From: Plasmodium malariae
Taxonomy: Eukaryota > Apicomplexa > Aconoidasida > Haemosporida > Plasmodiidae
Assembly (NCBI RefSeq): GCF_900090045.1
Contig: NC_041788.1
Location: forward strand, 186,001 to 250,000
DNA: 64,000 bases
Direction: 5' to 3'
The position numbers and the translations under genes were made by a program. This document shows positions 12,301 through 25,300 of this stretch, piece after piece (the stretch's first letter is position 1; the number at the start of each line of letters is the position of its first letter). The notes beneath the pieces were generated by a model, which was not told where the DNA came from, did no database searches, and saw nothing but the letters and a program-made list of their open reading frames with translations.

Positions 12301-15000
12301 TTTTTTAAGTTCCAAATGAATTAGTACATTATATGCAAACTTGCATACGAAATATGTTTTTGCACATTTTTTTTTGTTACATGTTCATACTTTTTTAGAT
12401 GTTCGTTTATGTATGGTGAATATTATAAACATGTGCATGTACACGGAAGTACATCTTATTCATATATATCTATGTACATATAAACTTTGTTCCATAATTC
12501 TACAACAAAAAACTTTTACGTTTTTTTTTTATACCTTTAGACATTACATATTTATATTAAGATAGAGCATTGGTTTTCATAATACTTACGATAAATTCAC
12601 TAATTACACCCTGTATAGGAATCTATAATACACGTAATAAAATGTTCGTTCTCATTTTTGATGAAATATTCAATGAGATTGGTGTAAAACGATATTTCTG
12701 TGCAACAAATAAATTTAAACTCTTCCCTCTTAAGGGAGCTTACACTGTTTTTCATATTCCTTTTCGTTTTTAATATTTTTAAGTGAAATATATATTTCAA
12801 TGAACTTTGTTCAATGGTGATATTACGCCTTGTCACATATCAAATTTTCATTAATTTTCTTATTCTATCTTATTTACATAAACTTTTATAAAGAATCATT
12901 TACAATGTAGGCACACAAGGTTGTAATGTGTTCAAGTACTTGTAAAAAAAAATCCAACATGCAAAAATTCGTATAAAAAATTTGTATTCATGTGTACTCA
13001 TGTGCGACGTCTCAAAGTAAAAATTCTGATACGTGCATAAAAAGATAGTTCAGGAAAAGAAAAAAATTATATGCATCTAAGTGCGTTCCATATTCTTACA
13101 TAATCATTCACTCATTAATAATCCTATTTTACGTATACAGACATTCACGTAATTGTATCCTTAAAGTATTTAAATTATTTATCTACATGAAATTAGTTCC
13201 AGACCATAAATATATTAGTCCATTTATTTTGTTTTAAATTAATTACACACACGTTAACGCATTTATAAAAATATTTTTGCAATGAGGAAAATAACAAAAA
13301 AAAATTTACACATATACATATGAAACTCAGTCATAAAAAGAAATTTCTGATGTCTTAAGGGGAAAAAGATAAAGCATGTCATACATTATGCATATTATTT
13401 CGTGTATTTGTTCTAGTTTTATCATGTGCAATCTGTGCAGGAGACAAAATTTATATGAACCCCTTTAAAAATATGATCAAATTATTCAAATTGTTTTACT
13501 AGGTATAAAAATAAATATTTATTTTATGAAACATAGAATGGTACTTATGTGGAAAAAAGTAAGTGCACTCATTATCCTAGGAATTTATACATATATACCC
13601 ACACATAAAGACACACGTATGCACACATATGGATACAATATAGCAATATATGTAACACAAAAATTTTCCGAACAAAGTAGATTTTATTTTTTAGAATCCT
13701 AAATTCCAATGGAATACATATTTATAAATTTATTTTCGCAGCTCCTGAAGATCAAAAGCAAACTAAGAGAAGAAAATAAAAAATGAAAAAATGTGGTAAA
13801 TAGTTACATTTACAAGTTTTTTTTTGTATCTTTTTTGTATTAACCGTTTATATATATATCCTTCTTCCTTTATTAGAAGAACATCTTTCTAGTTGTCCAC
13901 CTAACATGCAAAACAAACTAAAAAGAAAGAAAAACTTTAAATTTACCTTACATTTATACATTTATTATCATAATTAATTATACTTTATGTTATTGTTCTT
14001 TTTTTTATGTTTCCTGTTATCATTAGCTCTAGTTTTAATTTGGCATGGTGCTTCAACTATCCTTTTCCATCTTCTAGATTCTTCCCTTTTTTAGATTAAC
14101 TTTCTGTTAATAAATTTAGATACTACTTATATAGAAAAATATAAACAAACAAAAATAAGTTGTGTTCTTCATTATGTGCACATTGTTATTCTTACAATGT
14201 ACATATTATTATACTCTCTATTCTCTACTTCCTTTTTAACTAAAATTTTTGCTTGCATTATCCCTTAATTTTTAAGGGAACAGCTAATAGTATACAATTA
14301 ATTATGATCATGTCAACATTTACAATTATAATTACGCATTTTACAACATATATAATAACAAGTCAGCACTCCATTCAATCTTTAGTGAATTTTTTACAAC
14401 ACTTAAATAAGGATGCTAATTTTTTTTTTTTTTTAATTCTCGTACAAGTCATTTTACTTAAAAATTAATAATTAAATTTAATTATTTATAATATTTCAAG
14501 TATTAATTTCAAGAAAAAACAGAAAGGCAAAAAATAAAAAAAAAATATATCAAAAGTAAAGGTATAAATCCGAGGTAAAAGAAGGAAGAAAAATATTTAG
14601 GTAAAAATGATAAATAAAAGTGGGACCTAAATAATGCTTTACGTATAAATGTATATATGCAATATATATTAGTTTCTCATGTATACGTGTAAATATTTAA
14701 AAACAATTTAGAAAAAGTTAAAGAAAAAAAGAAAATATAACTACGAAAATGAATAGAGGCATGCAAATATGTAACAATATATATAGAACCTCATTAAAAA
14801 CTAATAGAATAAAAGCAAAGAAAAACGCAAGAAAAGTTTGAAAGAAACATAAAAGAACGAGAATGCATTCAATACTAACGAAAGATATATATACTGTAAA
14901 TGACAAAAATATTGATGCTAATATGTTTTTATTTTTGAACTTATAGAAGATAACTTGTCTCAAATATACTGTTATATATAAGAAAATAAACTAATAACAA
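12300..15000. other. Non-variable-looking region with exon-like scraps, no intact gene
   Basis: The texture differs from the flanks: more GC, CA/TG-rich microsatellite-like stretches (13600-13640) and long T-runs. It resembles the introns and spacers of the hydrolase gene at 59-61 kb more than the fam spacers. Two small coding-like scraps stand out. On the plus strand at 13697-13780, a TTTTAG acceptor is followed by an open frame ending APEDQKQTKRRK then TAA. On the minus strand at about 13970-14085, a frame contains EESRRWKRIVEAPCQIKTRA. Open frames of 71-81 codons here (for example 14253-14468 plus and 14718-14963 minus) are mostly hydrophobic translations of AT-rich DNA and are not supported as genes. 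It may be a decayed or untranslated multi-exon gene. Confidence 0.35.
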
Positions 15001-16369
15001 TCAAATTATAGTAGTCCACAAAATTATTTCCCTAATTTACTATATCTAAAAATATTTAATTATTATGTATAAATATTATATTATTTAAAAATATTAATAA
15101 TTATTTAAAGATTATATTACTATATTTCATATGTGAGTTAGCTTATTATAACTTGTAAAACAAAATATTACACACATGATAAATTAATTATTAGATAACA
15201 AACAAATAACTATATAAAACATTATCATATATATATAATTGTGTTTATATTTATTTCTTTGTAAATTATATTATTTTACTAATTAAATAAAGAAAATTTT
15301 AGTTAATTTCCTTTTAAAAGTTATATTACTTATTAATATATGAAATATAATATTACATCAACTGAGATATAATTTAAATAAATATACAATAATCATGTAT
15401 CATATTAATATAAATTATTCAATAAAAGTTCACTAAATTGATTTATTATGTTATTTCATTATGCGTACAATATAAAATGATTATTTTTTAAGGTCAAATA
15501 TAATTCCAAAATAATATATGCATTATTATAATAACGAAAATTAATATTGTATTACATAAATAATTATTAAACATTTAATAATATTACAATTAATATTCGA
15601 AAAAAATTGTGTGTTAATTAACGTTTAGCGTAAATATAATGAAGAAAAAATAAAAATTGATTTTTATATGATAGCTCCGGAATAAAATTTCCATAATGGA
15701 TTTAGTAATAATTATTAATAAAAACAAAGAATAGTTTAAATTCCATGCTGTATATTACTTGATTAATATGTCATTCTCACTTGTAGTTAACACATAAGAA
15801 TTCATTTAATAATTAAAGTTTAATTATATTAATCAGATTACAATTTTATAAAATACAGACATACTACACGTAGAGATTCTTTAACAATTCATATATATTT
15901 TTCAAGTATTATTTATAATAATAGATAGCTAAAATAAACATTCATATAAATATGTACTTATAACTTTATATTTTATCATACTAAGAACAACATAAAAATT
16001 AATTCAACTTAGGTTCTAATAAAAAACAAAGAAATACAAAAAATTGTACTAATCTTTATTATAGTTCATTACAAATTTCAGATAATATATATAGATGCAT
16101 TTAATGCATAAATAGTTTCCATATCTGCAGGTACAAGATGAAATAGAATTCGATCTTCTAGAAAATCGTCTTATTTATTTATTATATTTGAAAAAATAAA
16201 AAAAATATATATTATCATAATAAAATTATTTTACATATACATATATATATATATATACATAAATATTATAAACATAGGAGAAAATATATTAATAAAATAA
16301 ATAAATACTAAATATTAACAAAAGCAAATATATAAAAATATTTTTTATTATAAAAATTATTATCAATCT

Positions 16370-16445
16370 ATTCACATTCTCTACACAGGATTCATCATAT
16401 ATGTCAACTAGACTTCCCCAAGTACTAAGTAAGTTTTTACCAAAA
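16370..16445 (-). pseudogene. Possible remnant of a fam exon 2 start
   Basis: Reading leftwards, an ACTTAG acceptor-like site is followed by a frame STWGSLVDIYDESCVENVNR. Its opening resembles the STFNKSLDE-type start of fam second exons, but no export motif, HFHFEKK or LEKKIF block or membrane pair follows in place. No convincing exon 1 lies at the expected distance. This is a weak call based on about 20 codons. Confidence 0.25.
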
Positions 16446-17439
16446 AAAAAGTATATTTTTTCTTTAATTCACAAAATAATAATTTGCAATGCATATATAA
16501 GTGAAATAATTAAGGCATATATTAATATTATAATTTCATTTGAATCTATAGTAAATTAAATTTAACAAATATAATATAATCATGAAATTTACTAGAACAG
16601 ATGTTTAATGTAAAATTATGTGAGATTATTTAACTTAAAATTGTACAAATAAAATAAATTTTATTTATTAAATAGTTTTAATTATAACTAATCTAACCAA
16701 AAAATAGATCTCTTGTATTGATTAGATGCTTATAAAAAATATGATACTTTTTCTATTAATATAGTTTTATTTAAAAATTAGGCGTAATAAACATGAAATT
16801 GTAATTAATTATAAAATACATATATTTTTATATACATTTAAAATTATTTACCTTTCTTCTTAATGTATTTATACACAGATATAGGAAAAATACATAAAAA
16901 AGACATTCGCTATATTGCATGATTGTAGAAAATATATGTTTAATTCAATTATCACTAAATATTATATATCTTTTTACATATATTTTAAATTTTAACTATA
17001 ATAAAAAAGCAAAATATATCAAAAAATTATACATATTATCTGTTAATATATAATTGCATTATTTCATTAAATTTATCCTTTAATAATTTAAAAAACAAAA
17101 GTTAAAAAAATATTTAGTTCATTTATTTATTTATATATTTCAATAATTATACTTTTAAATATTCTTCCCAAAATATAACAAATACCACAATTAAATACTA
17201 TTATAATAAACTAAATGGTTTTACCTATTCATTTAATTGTATGTATTTATAATTCAATTCTTAGTAAATTATAATGCATAATCCTAATATAAAAAAGACA
17301 TTATTTTGTTTTGTGTTTATAACTTCACATTAATGCCCTAAAAAAAAAAATAACTAAATTTATAATAAAATATTTTTTACGGTAGTTATGATTTATAACG
17401 TACTTCACATTAAAAATATATGTCATAGTACATATATTA

Positions 17440-17565
17440 AGTTCTTCTTTTGTAAAGTATATATATATATATCAATGGAACAAAATATAATGACATTCTA
17501 TTCATTACAGAGAGGACACTTATACTTCTAATATAAAGTAATAATATATTTTCTTAATAAACAAT
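17440..17565. repeat. Shared 3' flank module of the fam gene at 17989-18979
   Basis: About 530 bases past the stop codon is a TATATATATATATCAATG core followed by GAACAAAATATAATGACA, then a TATTTTCTTAATAAACAAT segment. This is one of the best matches to the block at 1681-1860, in sequence and in order. Confidence 0.55.
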
Positions 17566-17988
17566 AAAAAAATTAAACTTTTAAACTAGAAAAAGATCTA
17601 AAACAAATCAACTATTTCTATATCAAATATAAATTAGCGCTCTATTAAATTTTATAAATTATGATATTGTATATTCATTTTGATATGCATACATATTTTT
17701 TACGAAAATATATTTAAAAACAAAAATGTATATATGAACACACCATATTTATTCAAAACGAAACTCTATTTTATAATACAAATTAAAAAAACATTAAAAT
17801 CCTCAAATTCACAACAAAACTAAGAACATATATTTTTGCCATTTCATATCATAAACGATAAGTAGTAGCATTTATAAACTTTAAGCAATTATGCTCATAT
17901 TTATTCAGAATAGTGCTAAAGATATTACAGGTTTTACTTCATATTATTGACTTCATTACATAAGTAAAAATATATCTTGTTATTAATT

Positions 17989-18979
17989 TTATCTTTTCCT
18001 AAATTTTATTTTTTGATATTTCTTAACTTTTTTATGGTAGTAAAAAAGCCCTAATATAATTGTGATACCTAATATTAATAATGGTACTATATAAACAATA
18101 TAACCAAAAAAACTCTCTACATAAACATGTCCTTTTACTGGAATTGATTTACCTTTCTCACACTTTAACATCATTTTTTCTATTTCCTTCGTAGATTTGA
18201 ATAACCAATTTAACTCGGATTTTTCCAAAAATTTGTGTAAAGGGCCATACCAACCCTTTCCATGACACAAAGTCACTAATCTAATCAATCCCCATTTAAG
18301 CCCACAATTGCAAAAAATATCTAAGATAAATATTGAAAACAACATTAACAATATTAGAGGTATAAAAATTCGTAATCGGAATTTTCTACGCATTATTTTT
18401 TGGTAGACTTTATCATTGATTGTCCTGTTGTTTTTAAGAAAACTTAAATAATCCAATTCTTTGAATATTTTTTTTTCAAGATGAGAGTATTTTTTTGTTT
18501 CAAATATAATAGATTTATTTTTTTCAGCTTGTTTATGGTGATTTTCATAATTGGATAAACCTATATTTGAATTTTTTTTCCCTGTTTTTGACCATTCCTC
18601 AATAAATGTATCCTTTTTTTTTGTTCCTTCATTATATGGAATATTTTTTAACCCTATCATACTTGAATTTTTATGATGCTTATATCTTTCTAATAATCTA
18701 TTAGTTCTTAAACCTAATTTTCTATTTACATTGTGTTTTCCATCTAATGATTTGTTAAATATACTCTATAAAATCAATGCAAATGTTTATTATTTATAGA
18801 AATAAATATTATAAATGTAAAAAGCTGTATTAATAAAAATAAAATAAGTAGAATATGAATAGTTCATAAACGTTTGAATGTTATTATCATACCACATCAT
18901 TTCTGAAATAGAATATACAAGTTAAAAATATAAAAAAAGTAACATTAATTAATAAGAGTGACGTAAAATTTTTTTCCAT
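17989..18979 (-). CDS. fam-l-like exported two-TM protein (LEKKIFKELDY subgroup)
   Basis: Two exons: 18979..18893 (29 codons, starting MEKNFTSLLL) and 18765..17989 with TAG, giving about 287 residues. The donor is GTG/GTATGA and the acceptor TTATAG/AGT, in phase 0. Exon 1 is a hydrophobic signal-anchor with FLTCIFYF in place of the usual LTWICHF. RLLER lies at residues 52-56; it has Arg in the fifth place. The subgroup block KKYSHLEKKIFKELDY is near 121-136. Membrane segments lie at about 161-179 and 247-271. The loop between them carries several Cys (CNCG, LCHG, KCEKG). The tail YYHKKVKKYQKIKFRKR is nearly the same as in the gene at 5876-6902. It is a surface or exported protein of unknown role, paired with the gene at 21430-22310. 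Confidence 0.85.
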
Positions 18980-21429
18980 AATGTATATTTGTATTATTGT
19001 AATATACTACGTAAATTATTAATAATAATATAATATACTTCTAATGATAAAAGAAGTTATACTTATCCTTTTAATTTTTTTTTAAATATATTTTGAAAAA
19101 TCATAATAAAATTTATATAAATGCAAATCCTCCTACAACAAAGACAAGGATATACATCTTCTTAATATATAATTTTTATCTTTATTTTATATAATCAAAT
19201 TATCATTAAAATGAAATAATATATGTTTATTTATGAATATTAAAAATACAAAGACTAATTATTTAATATATATCATTATTTAAATAATTTTTTTTTATCC
19301 TTCTAAGAATAAAATAAAAAAACATATAAATTTTCTTAATAATTTTATATATTGAATTTATATAGATCATGGATTATATAGAGTGTAGAGAATGTAGATA
19401 ATTTATTATTCTGTTTATTGAGACTGTAATAACTTATTTTAGCGATTTTTTTCTTCTACGAATTAACATAACATTTTGTAAAAACTAGTTACTATAGTTA
19501 CATATTATTAATAACTAGTGCTGTAAAAGATATTTTGTAGAATATTTTATGATATTTTAATTATAACACTTTCATTTTTTATTGATATGTAATATTTATA
19601 AAAGATCGAATTTATATCATAATACTAAATATATAAAACAATATAAATTTAGAATTTAAATAAATTGTAGTTTTTTATTTTTGTATAATCATTTTATAAT
19701 ATTATAATATCTATTTAAGAAGAATTTATATTATCATGTGCAAATAAGATGTTTTAAAATTATTTTAATTAATTTATTATTTTATTTTTACTTATATATA
19801 TTTATACACTAAAATATTATAATGTAATAAAAAAAAATGGTAAGTCGTGTATTCAAAGTATGATTATTATAATAATCTTAGTTCAATAAAACATTTTCTT
19901 AATTTTGACAAGAATGAATAAGATTTCACTTTTATTATCAGCACATTTTATCATGCATATTTAAGATACACATATAAATAAAAACATGTCCAAAATTACC
20001 CAATACTCATAATAAATATAACTATTCCATTAATAGAACAGAATAAAAATACACAAACATAGTAATACCTTACTTAGAGAAACTACTCAAATTAAAATTA
20101 CAATACTATATTTTGAGTATTTCTTAGCAGTAAAATGAAAAATAAACCTGTATTCATAATGTTTGTAAATAAAAATAAAATTATAATTTATTAGAATTTA
20201 TTTTAAAAATTAATATTAATATTGTGAATGTGTTAGGAATTATCAATATAATCTCTATGTATTTTTAAATATCTTTAATATAATATTATATCCTTAACAT
20301 ATATATAGACGTCCATAAAATATAAATCAAATACATAAAAAAATAATAGCACACAAAGAAAAGATTGTAGAAAATATATATTTGCTTTAACTATTGATTA
20401 CAATTTAAAAGTTTAGGTATATATAACATTTTTAGATATTTACAATTATGTAAAGGAAAATAAAAATAATTCGTATATGTTACTAATTAATGCCTTATTT
20501 ATTATAATTTAATAATTTAATCTTATAACCCCATAAAACATAATATTAATACATATTATATTAAATTGTAAATTTAAAATATTATATATATATTGATAAT
20601 TGTGTAAAGATCAATTAGCACCACAATTAAGCACAATAATAACAGCGCAATTTAATATAACTTTTCATATATTAGTAAAAAACTAGAATACACAAATTAA
20701 AACATGATTATTAGTAATTTATAAATAAACAAAAATGCTTTGTTAAATAGTATAATCTTACATTCACACTACTCTAAAAAATGAAGTCTGATGTATCAAT
20801 TTTTATATTAAATTTTTTTTTCTATATTATTCATAAGTATTTTATAGAATAATTATTACGTTTTAAAGAAAAAAATATGTATACGTGTACATATATATCA
20901 GTACAACAAAATACATACAGTTCTCTTTATTAAATACAAAAGAAGAAGCAGTTACTTTTAATTTTAATATATAACACATATTGACTAATAAACTGAACAA
21001 ATAATTTTGGTCTCAAAGGAAAATTCAAAATATAAATCAGCACCTTTCATTACTGATGCAAGCTATCATCGTTCTATAAATATATATGAATTGTGACACT
21101 TTTTATTCTTTCTAAAGGATTAATATATATTTTTAAGAGAAATATATTTAAAAGCATAAATATGAACATTAGTTTATAGATAATTAATTCTACATAAATA
21201 ACACTTTGAAATACAATTTGAAAAACCTTAGAAAATTCAAGTTCATAAAAAAATGAAGAGCATAATTTTTTGCTGTTTTTCATTAAAAAATATGGTATAC
21301 AAACGTACATTTATAACATTATGGAAATTATAGTAATGTTTATTAAGAATATATAACTAAGGATATTTCACATATTGGTTCATACTAATAATTTACTTAA
21401 TGAGAAATAGATATTCGTTATAATTTGTT
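18980..21429. other. AT-rich spacer of a fam doublet
   Basis: No gene was recognised. A shared fam 5' flank block lies at about 19318-19410 (TATAGAGTGTAGAGAATGTAGATAAT). A 3' flank block lies at about 20880-20990 (ATACGTGTACATATATATCA, then a CAACAAAATACATACAG segment), about 540 bases past the stop codon at 21430. A 78-codon minus-strand open frame at 21074-21310 is not supported by composition or homology. Confidence 0.55.
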
Positions 21430-22310
21430 TTATTCAGTCATCAGCTTTATTATTTTATATTTTTCATTATTTCTTAAGATTTTATATATTGCTACTATAA
21501 TTATGACAGATAATATAACAATAACTATGCTATATAATATTATACACATTTCGGAGGCTTTTAATGCCTTATTAAGTTTATCATAAAAAACTGATAGTAA
21601 TTCTATGAGTTTTTCTCCTACTCCTTCCAACACACTATAATGATGCAATGCGGGGTATCCAAATCCTAGCAAGAAAAAAAGAAATAATATAGCAACTCCG
21701 AAACTATAACTTCTAAATTTTATTTTCTTTAAACTTATATTTCTAATCCTCCTTTTTCTTTCAATAATATTATCGTAATCTTTTTTTTTTATTAACTTTT
21801 TTTCAAAATGGAAATGTTTTCCATCAAACATTCCATTATTATAATCAACAACTTCTGTATAGTATTGTGCCTTATTTAACAAACTTCTATTTGATTGTTT
21901 GCTTTTTATTTTGGTCCCCTTTTTATTACTATATATATCATTTTTTTCATTCACTCCATTATTCGGAAAATTTTCTTTTAAACATTCATTATTTGAATAA
22001 TCTTGCTTATATTTTACTAGTGATCGGTAATTTCTTGTAGCTAATTTTCTATCAAGATAGAAATTTTTATCCAAGGTCTTACTAAATGTACTCTAAAGGA
22101 GAAAAATTATTATTTATTATTCAGAATAATAAATAGTATAATGCTAAAATAACAGTATTATTAAAAAATAACAGGAACTATAAATGTAATTTAAACAAAT
22201 GACATTAAATTAAATAACAGTACCAGATTATTGCCAAAATGACATATCCAAGTTAGAAAGAGAAACATAGAAATTTTAATAATAATATGTAATTTTATTT
22301 TTTGTTTCAT
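21430..22310 (-). CDS. fam-m-like exported two-TM protein (HFHFEKK subgroup)
   Basis: Two exons: 22310..22224 (29 codons, starting MKQKIKL) and 22092..21430 with TGA, giving about 249 residues. The donor is CTG/GTACTG and the acceptor CTTTAG/AGT, in phase 0. An in-frame ATG lies one codon upstream; I chose the second because the other members start with M[E/K]QKIK. Exon 1 has the LTWICHF motif. RSLVK at 52-56 is a relaxed export motif. The block QSNRSLLNKAQYYTEV then GMFDGKHFHFEKK (near 121-128) is shared almost exactly with the gene at 2272-3169. Membrane segments lie at about 159-178 and 211-232. The C-terminus ILRNNEKYKIIKLMTE matches the decayed copy at 54.9 kb. The family is fam-l/fam-m; function unknown. 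Confidence 0.85.
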
Positions 22311-25300
22311 CATTTAAACTTTTTAAATTATGTAATCAAGTTGCTAAAATTAAAATGATATGCTTATGAAGATAAATGATGTTACATTTAGTTAAAGTTA
22401 TATTTTTGTTATTACTCAGTAAATACATAGTAAAATGTATAAAACTATTTTTATTTTATCAGATATAAAATGTAAAATTACTTTCATTAAAATAAAATAA
22501 TTTTAATTGTTTCATTATTATGTAAAAATTATAATTTCCTTATTTAAACTAAGTTATTAATTAAATGATTATTTTATTAATAATTTTCAAAATAAACTAA
22601 GAAATAAATATGTTATTTTTTATTATATATAAATGTTAAGTTTATCTACAATACAGTTTGTAGAGAATATATATATTATATATACTTCTATACATTAATA
22701 TAATTATTACAAATGTTATGATTATTATCATATTAATAATTGTAATTTTGTAAACATTTTACTTTGTTAAAACGTGTAATTTAATAAAAAATATTAATTA
22801 TTATAATATAATAATTATAGTAATAAAAAAATACGTTATGTTAATTATAACAAATATATTATTTCGTCTGTAAGTACATATAATATTTTAATGAGTATAA
22901 TTTTTAAAAAAAAGGCAAATTTACACGGAAATACAAAATATATAAAGAAATACGCATTATAAAAGCAAATAAAGATTTACGTTTTATTCTAGTATCATAA
23001 TTTTGGAAACTTATATATTTTAATTAAGTTAAATTCATTCTATTATTTCAGAATAAAAAATCAATGGATTTATCTACTTGATTACTTAACTTTATTTTTA
23101 ATTAATTATATGTATTTAAAAAAAATATTAATATATTAATAAAACAGACGAAGAGATTAAAAATAATAATTTTGTAGAAATATTATGTAAAATATCACTA
23201 ATTTAAAAATATATCAAATTACATAAATTCACAATTAATAAGCAGCACACAATATATACATAGAATATTACAAAGAATGACAATATAATATACTAGAGTA
23301 GGTGATTTAACAATTTTTCTATTTATAATACTAGAAACAATATATTATTTTTTATTTATTATCCTAAAAATACTGCAGTTGGAGTAAGTTTCATGGATGA
23401 AATATAATAAATCGACATAATTATATTAATAATATATTATAAAGAATACTTTTAATAACAAATATATATTATACACCAATATTTCTATTTTTGAATTTCA
23501 TATCTGATAAAATGAAAATTATAAAAATAATATATGCATACAATTATTTTAATCGTCTTGGATATAACATTGTATTATTATTCTTAAATAGTTATAATGT
23601 CTACAGAAATAGCTAAAATAATAAAAAACTATTGCTAACTTTAATATACTTTATTAAATTACAGACCAAAAAACTATACTTACAAAAAATAACATTATTT
23701 CATTTGCATTGTTATAATATATATAAAACATCAGTGACAGTATATATGAAGGTACTTATAAAGTATTTTTGGCGTTTTCTCATAATTTGGTTGCCTTACA
23801 TTTATACATACAGCTAATATTTCTCTATGAAATATATTTTAAAAGAATTTAAGTATTCATAATAATATACATATAACTTATAAAATAAATTATGTAATAT
23901 AAGGGTATTTTATATTAGAATGTTACGAAAAATTTACTTATGAATCTTTTATATTTGAACAACATTCATTTTCATTAAACATATATTTAATCTTTTATTC
24001 TAAAAAGTATATTTGCATTCGCTAAATTACTTATTTTTTTTAGATTTAAAAATCATATACAAATATATTCACTTTCTTTTTGAACATCTAATTGTCTCCT
24101 TAAATATATATTCAACAAGTGAATTATGTTATTATATATATCAATGAATTTTACATATTTTTTATATTATATTTTTTATTTACAATAAAAAATATTATTA
24201 ATATTTATTACATTCTCATAAAATTACTTAAATGTAAAGTAATATTAAATTTCAAAATATTACTTTATACTTAAGTTATCTATATAGTAAAATACGCGCA
24301 AAGAATAATGTATTCATATAAATGATAAATTTATAATGAATATAATATATCGTTTATATGGTTATAACTATAATATATTTATATATAACAATATATTTTC
24401 CATTTCAAAAATGAAAAACTGCTTAGAATATTTCCCTTTTTTATATTTTTAATAAAATTTACATGCTTATTATTTCTAAAAAATATTTATTCTTATAATC
24501 ATATAAAAATCATTGCGTCTATTTTTAAATATGATATTAATTATATTACCATATATAAAATTGTATTATAAAAAAGACAATAATTTTCATGCTCAGTTCC
24601 AAAACATTAAAAATAAATATGGCATTAATAAAACTCATATGGCTAATTGAAAAATTACATTGTTTTTAAAATATCCTATTTGGCTAAATTAATCTACTAT
24701 AAATTTCTGAATTACGTGTATATTATCACAAAAAAAGGCACCCTATAATAACTTAGGACATAAATTTACATCATTATGTTCAATTATTACGTTAACCTTT
24801 ATTGCAGTGTTATTCTATATTTTCATTCTTCTAAAATTATAAATTAATCTAACTAAAAAGAGGAAGCACTTCTTTGTCTTTCTAATTTAATTACATAAAA
24901 TCACCGTTATAGCAGTGTTGAATTTACTTATATATAATATTATTAAAGGTAGTTTACTTTATATAGACTTTTCTGTTGTATTCAATAAAAAAAAAGTAAA
25001 TATTTTGAAATAACATAATAAGAAAAATGAATAAATACAAATAAATTATTCTGAACATGATCTGATATGTTCCTCTGATAGCAGGTATTATATAATGTAT
25101 AATCATACACAAAATTTCAATTTGTTCAATTTCATTAATAAATATATTTCTTCATAAATAGTTTTCAACAAGTTAATTCTAGTGTATTTTAAAAATATAC
25201 AGAAACGAAAAAATATGAGAATAAATTTTTTAGTTATAATATTACGAAGAAAATATTATATATATGACTATAATTCAGAGAGAACTCTAGTGTATTCTTA

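Larger units (their letters stand above)
15001..17988. other. AT-rich intergenic DNA with a fam-type scrap
   Basis: No intact gene was found. Near 16380-16450 on the minus strand an open frame resembles the start of a fam exon 2 (listed separately). The final 600 bases are the 3' flank of the fam gene that ends at 17989. Confidence 0.5.

Noticed and set aside
12341..12836. Open frames of 67-78 codons on both strands
   Set aside because: They overlap each other on opposite strands, and are dominated by Phe/Ile/Leu/Tyr or lack motifs and splice partners; kept only as part of the unusual island.
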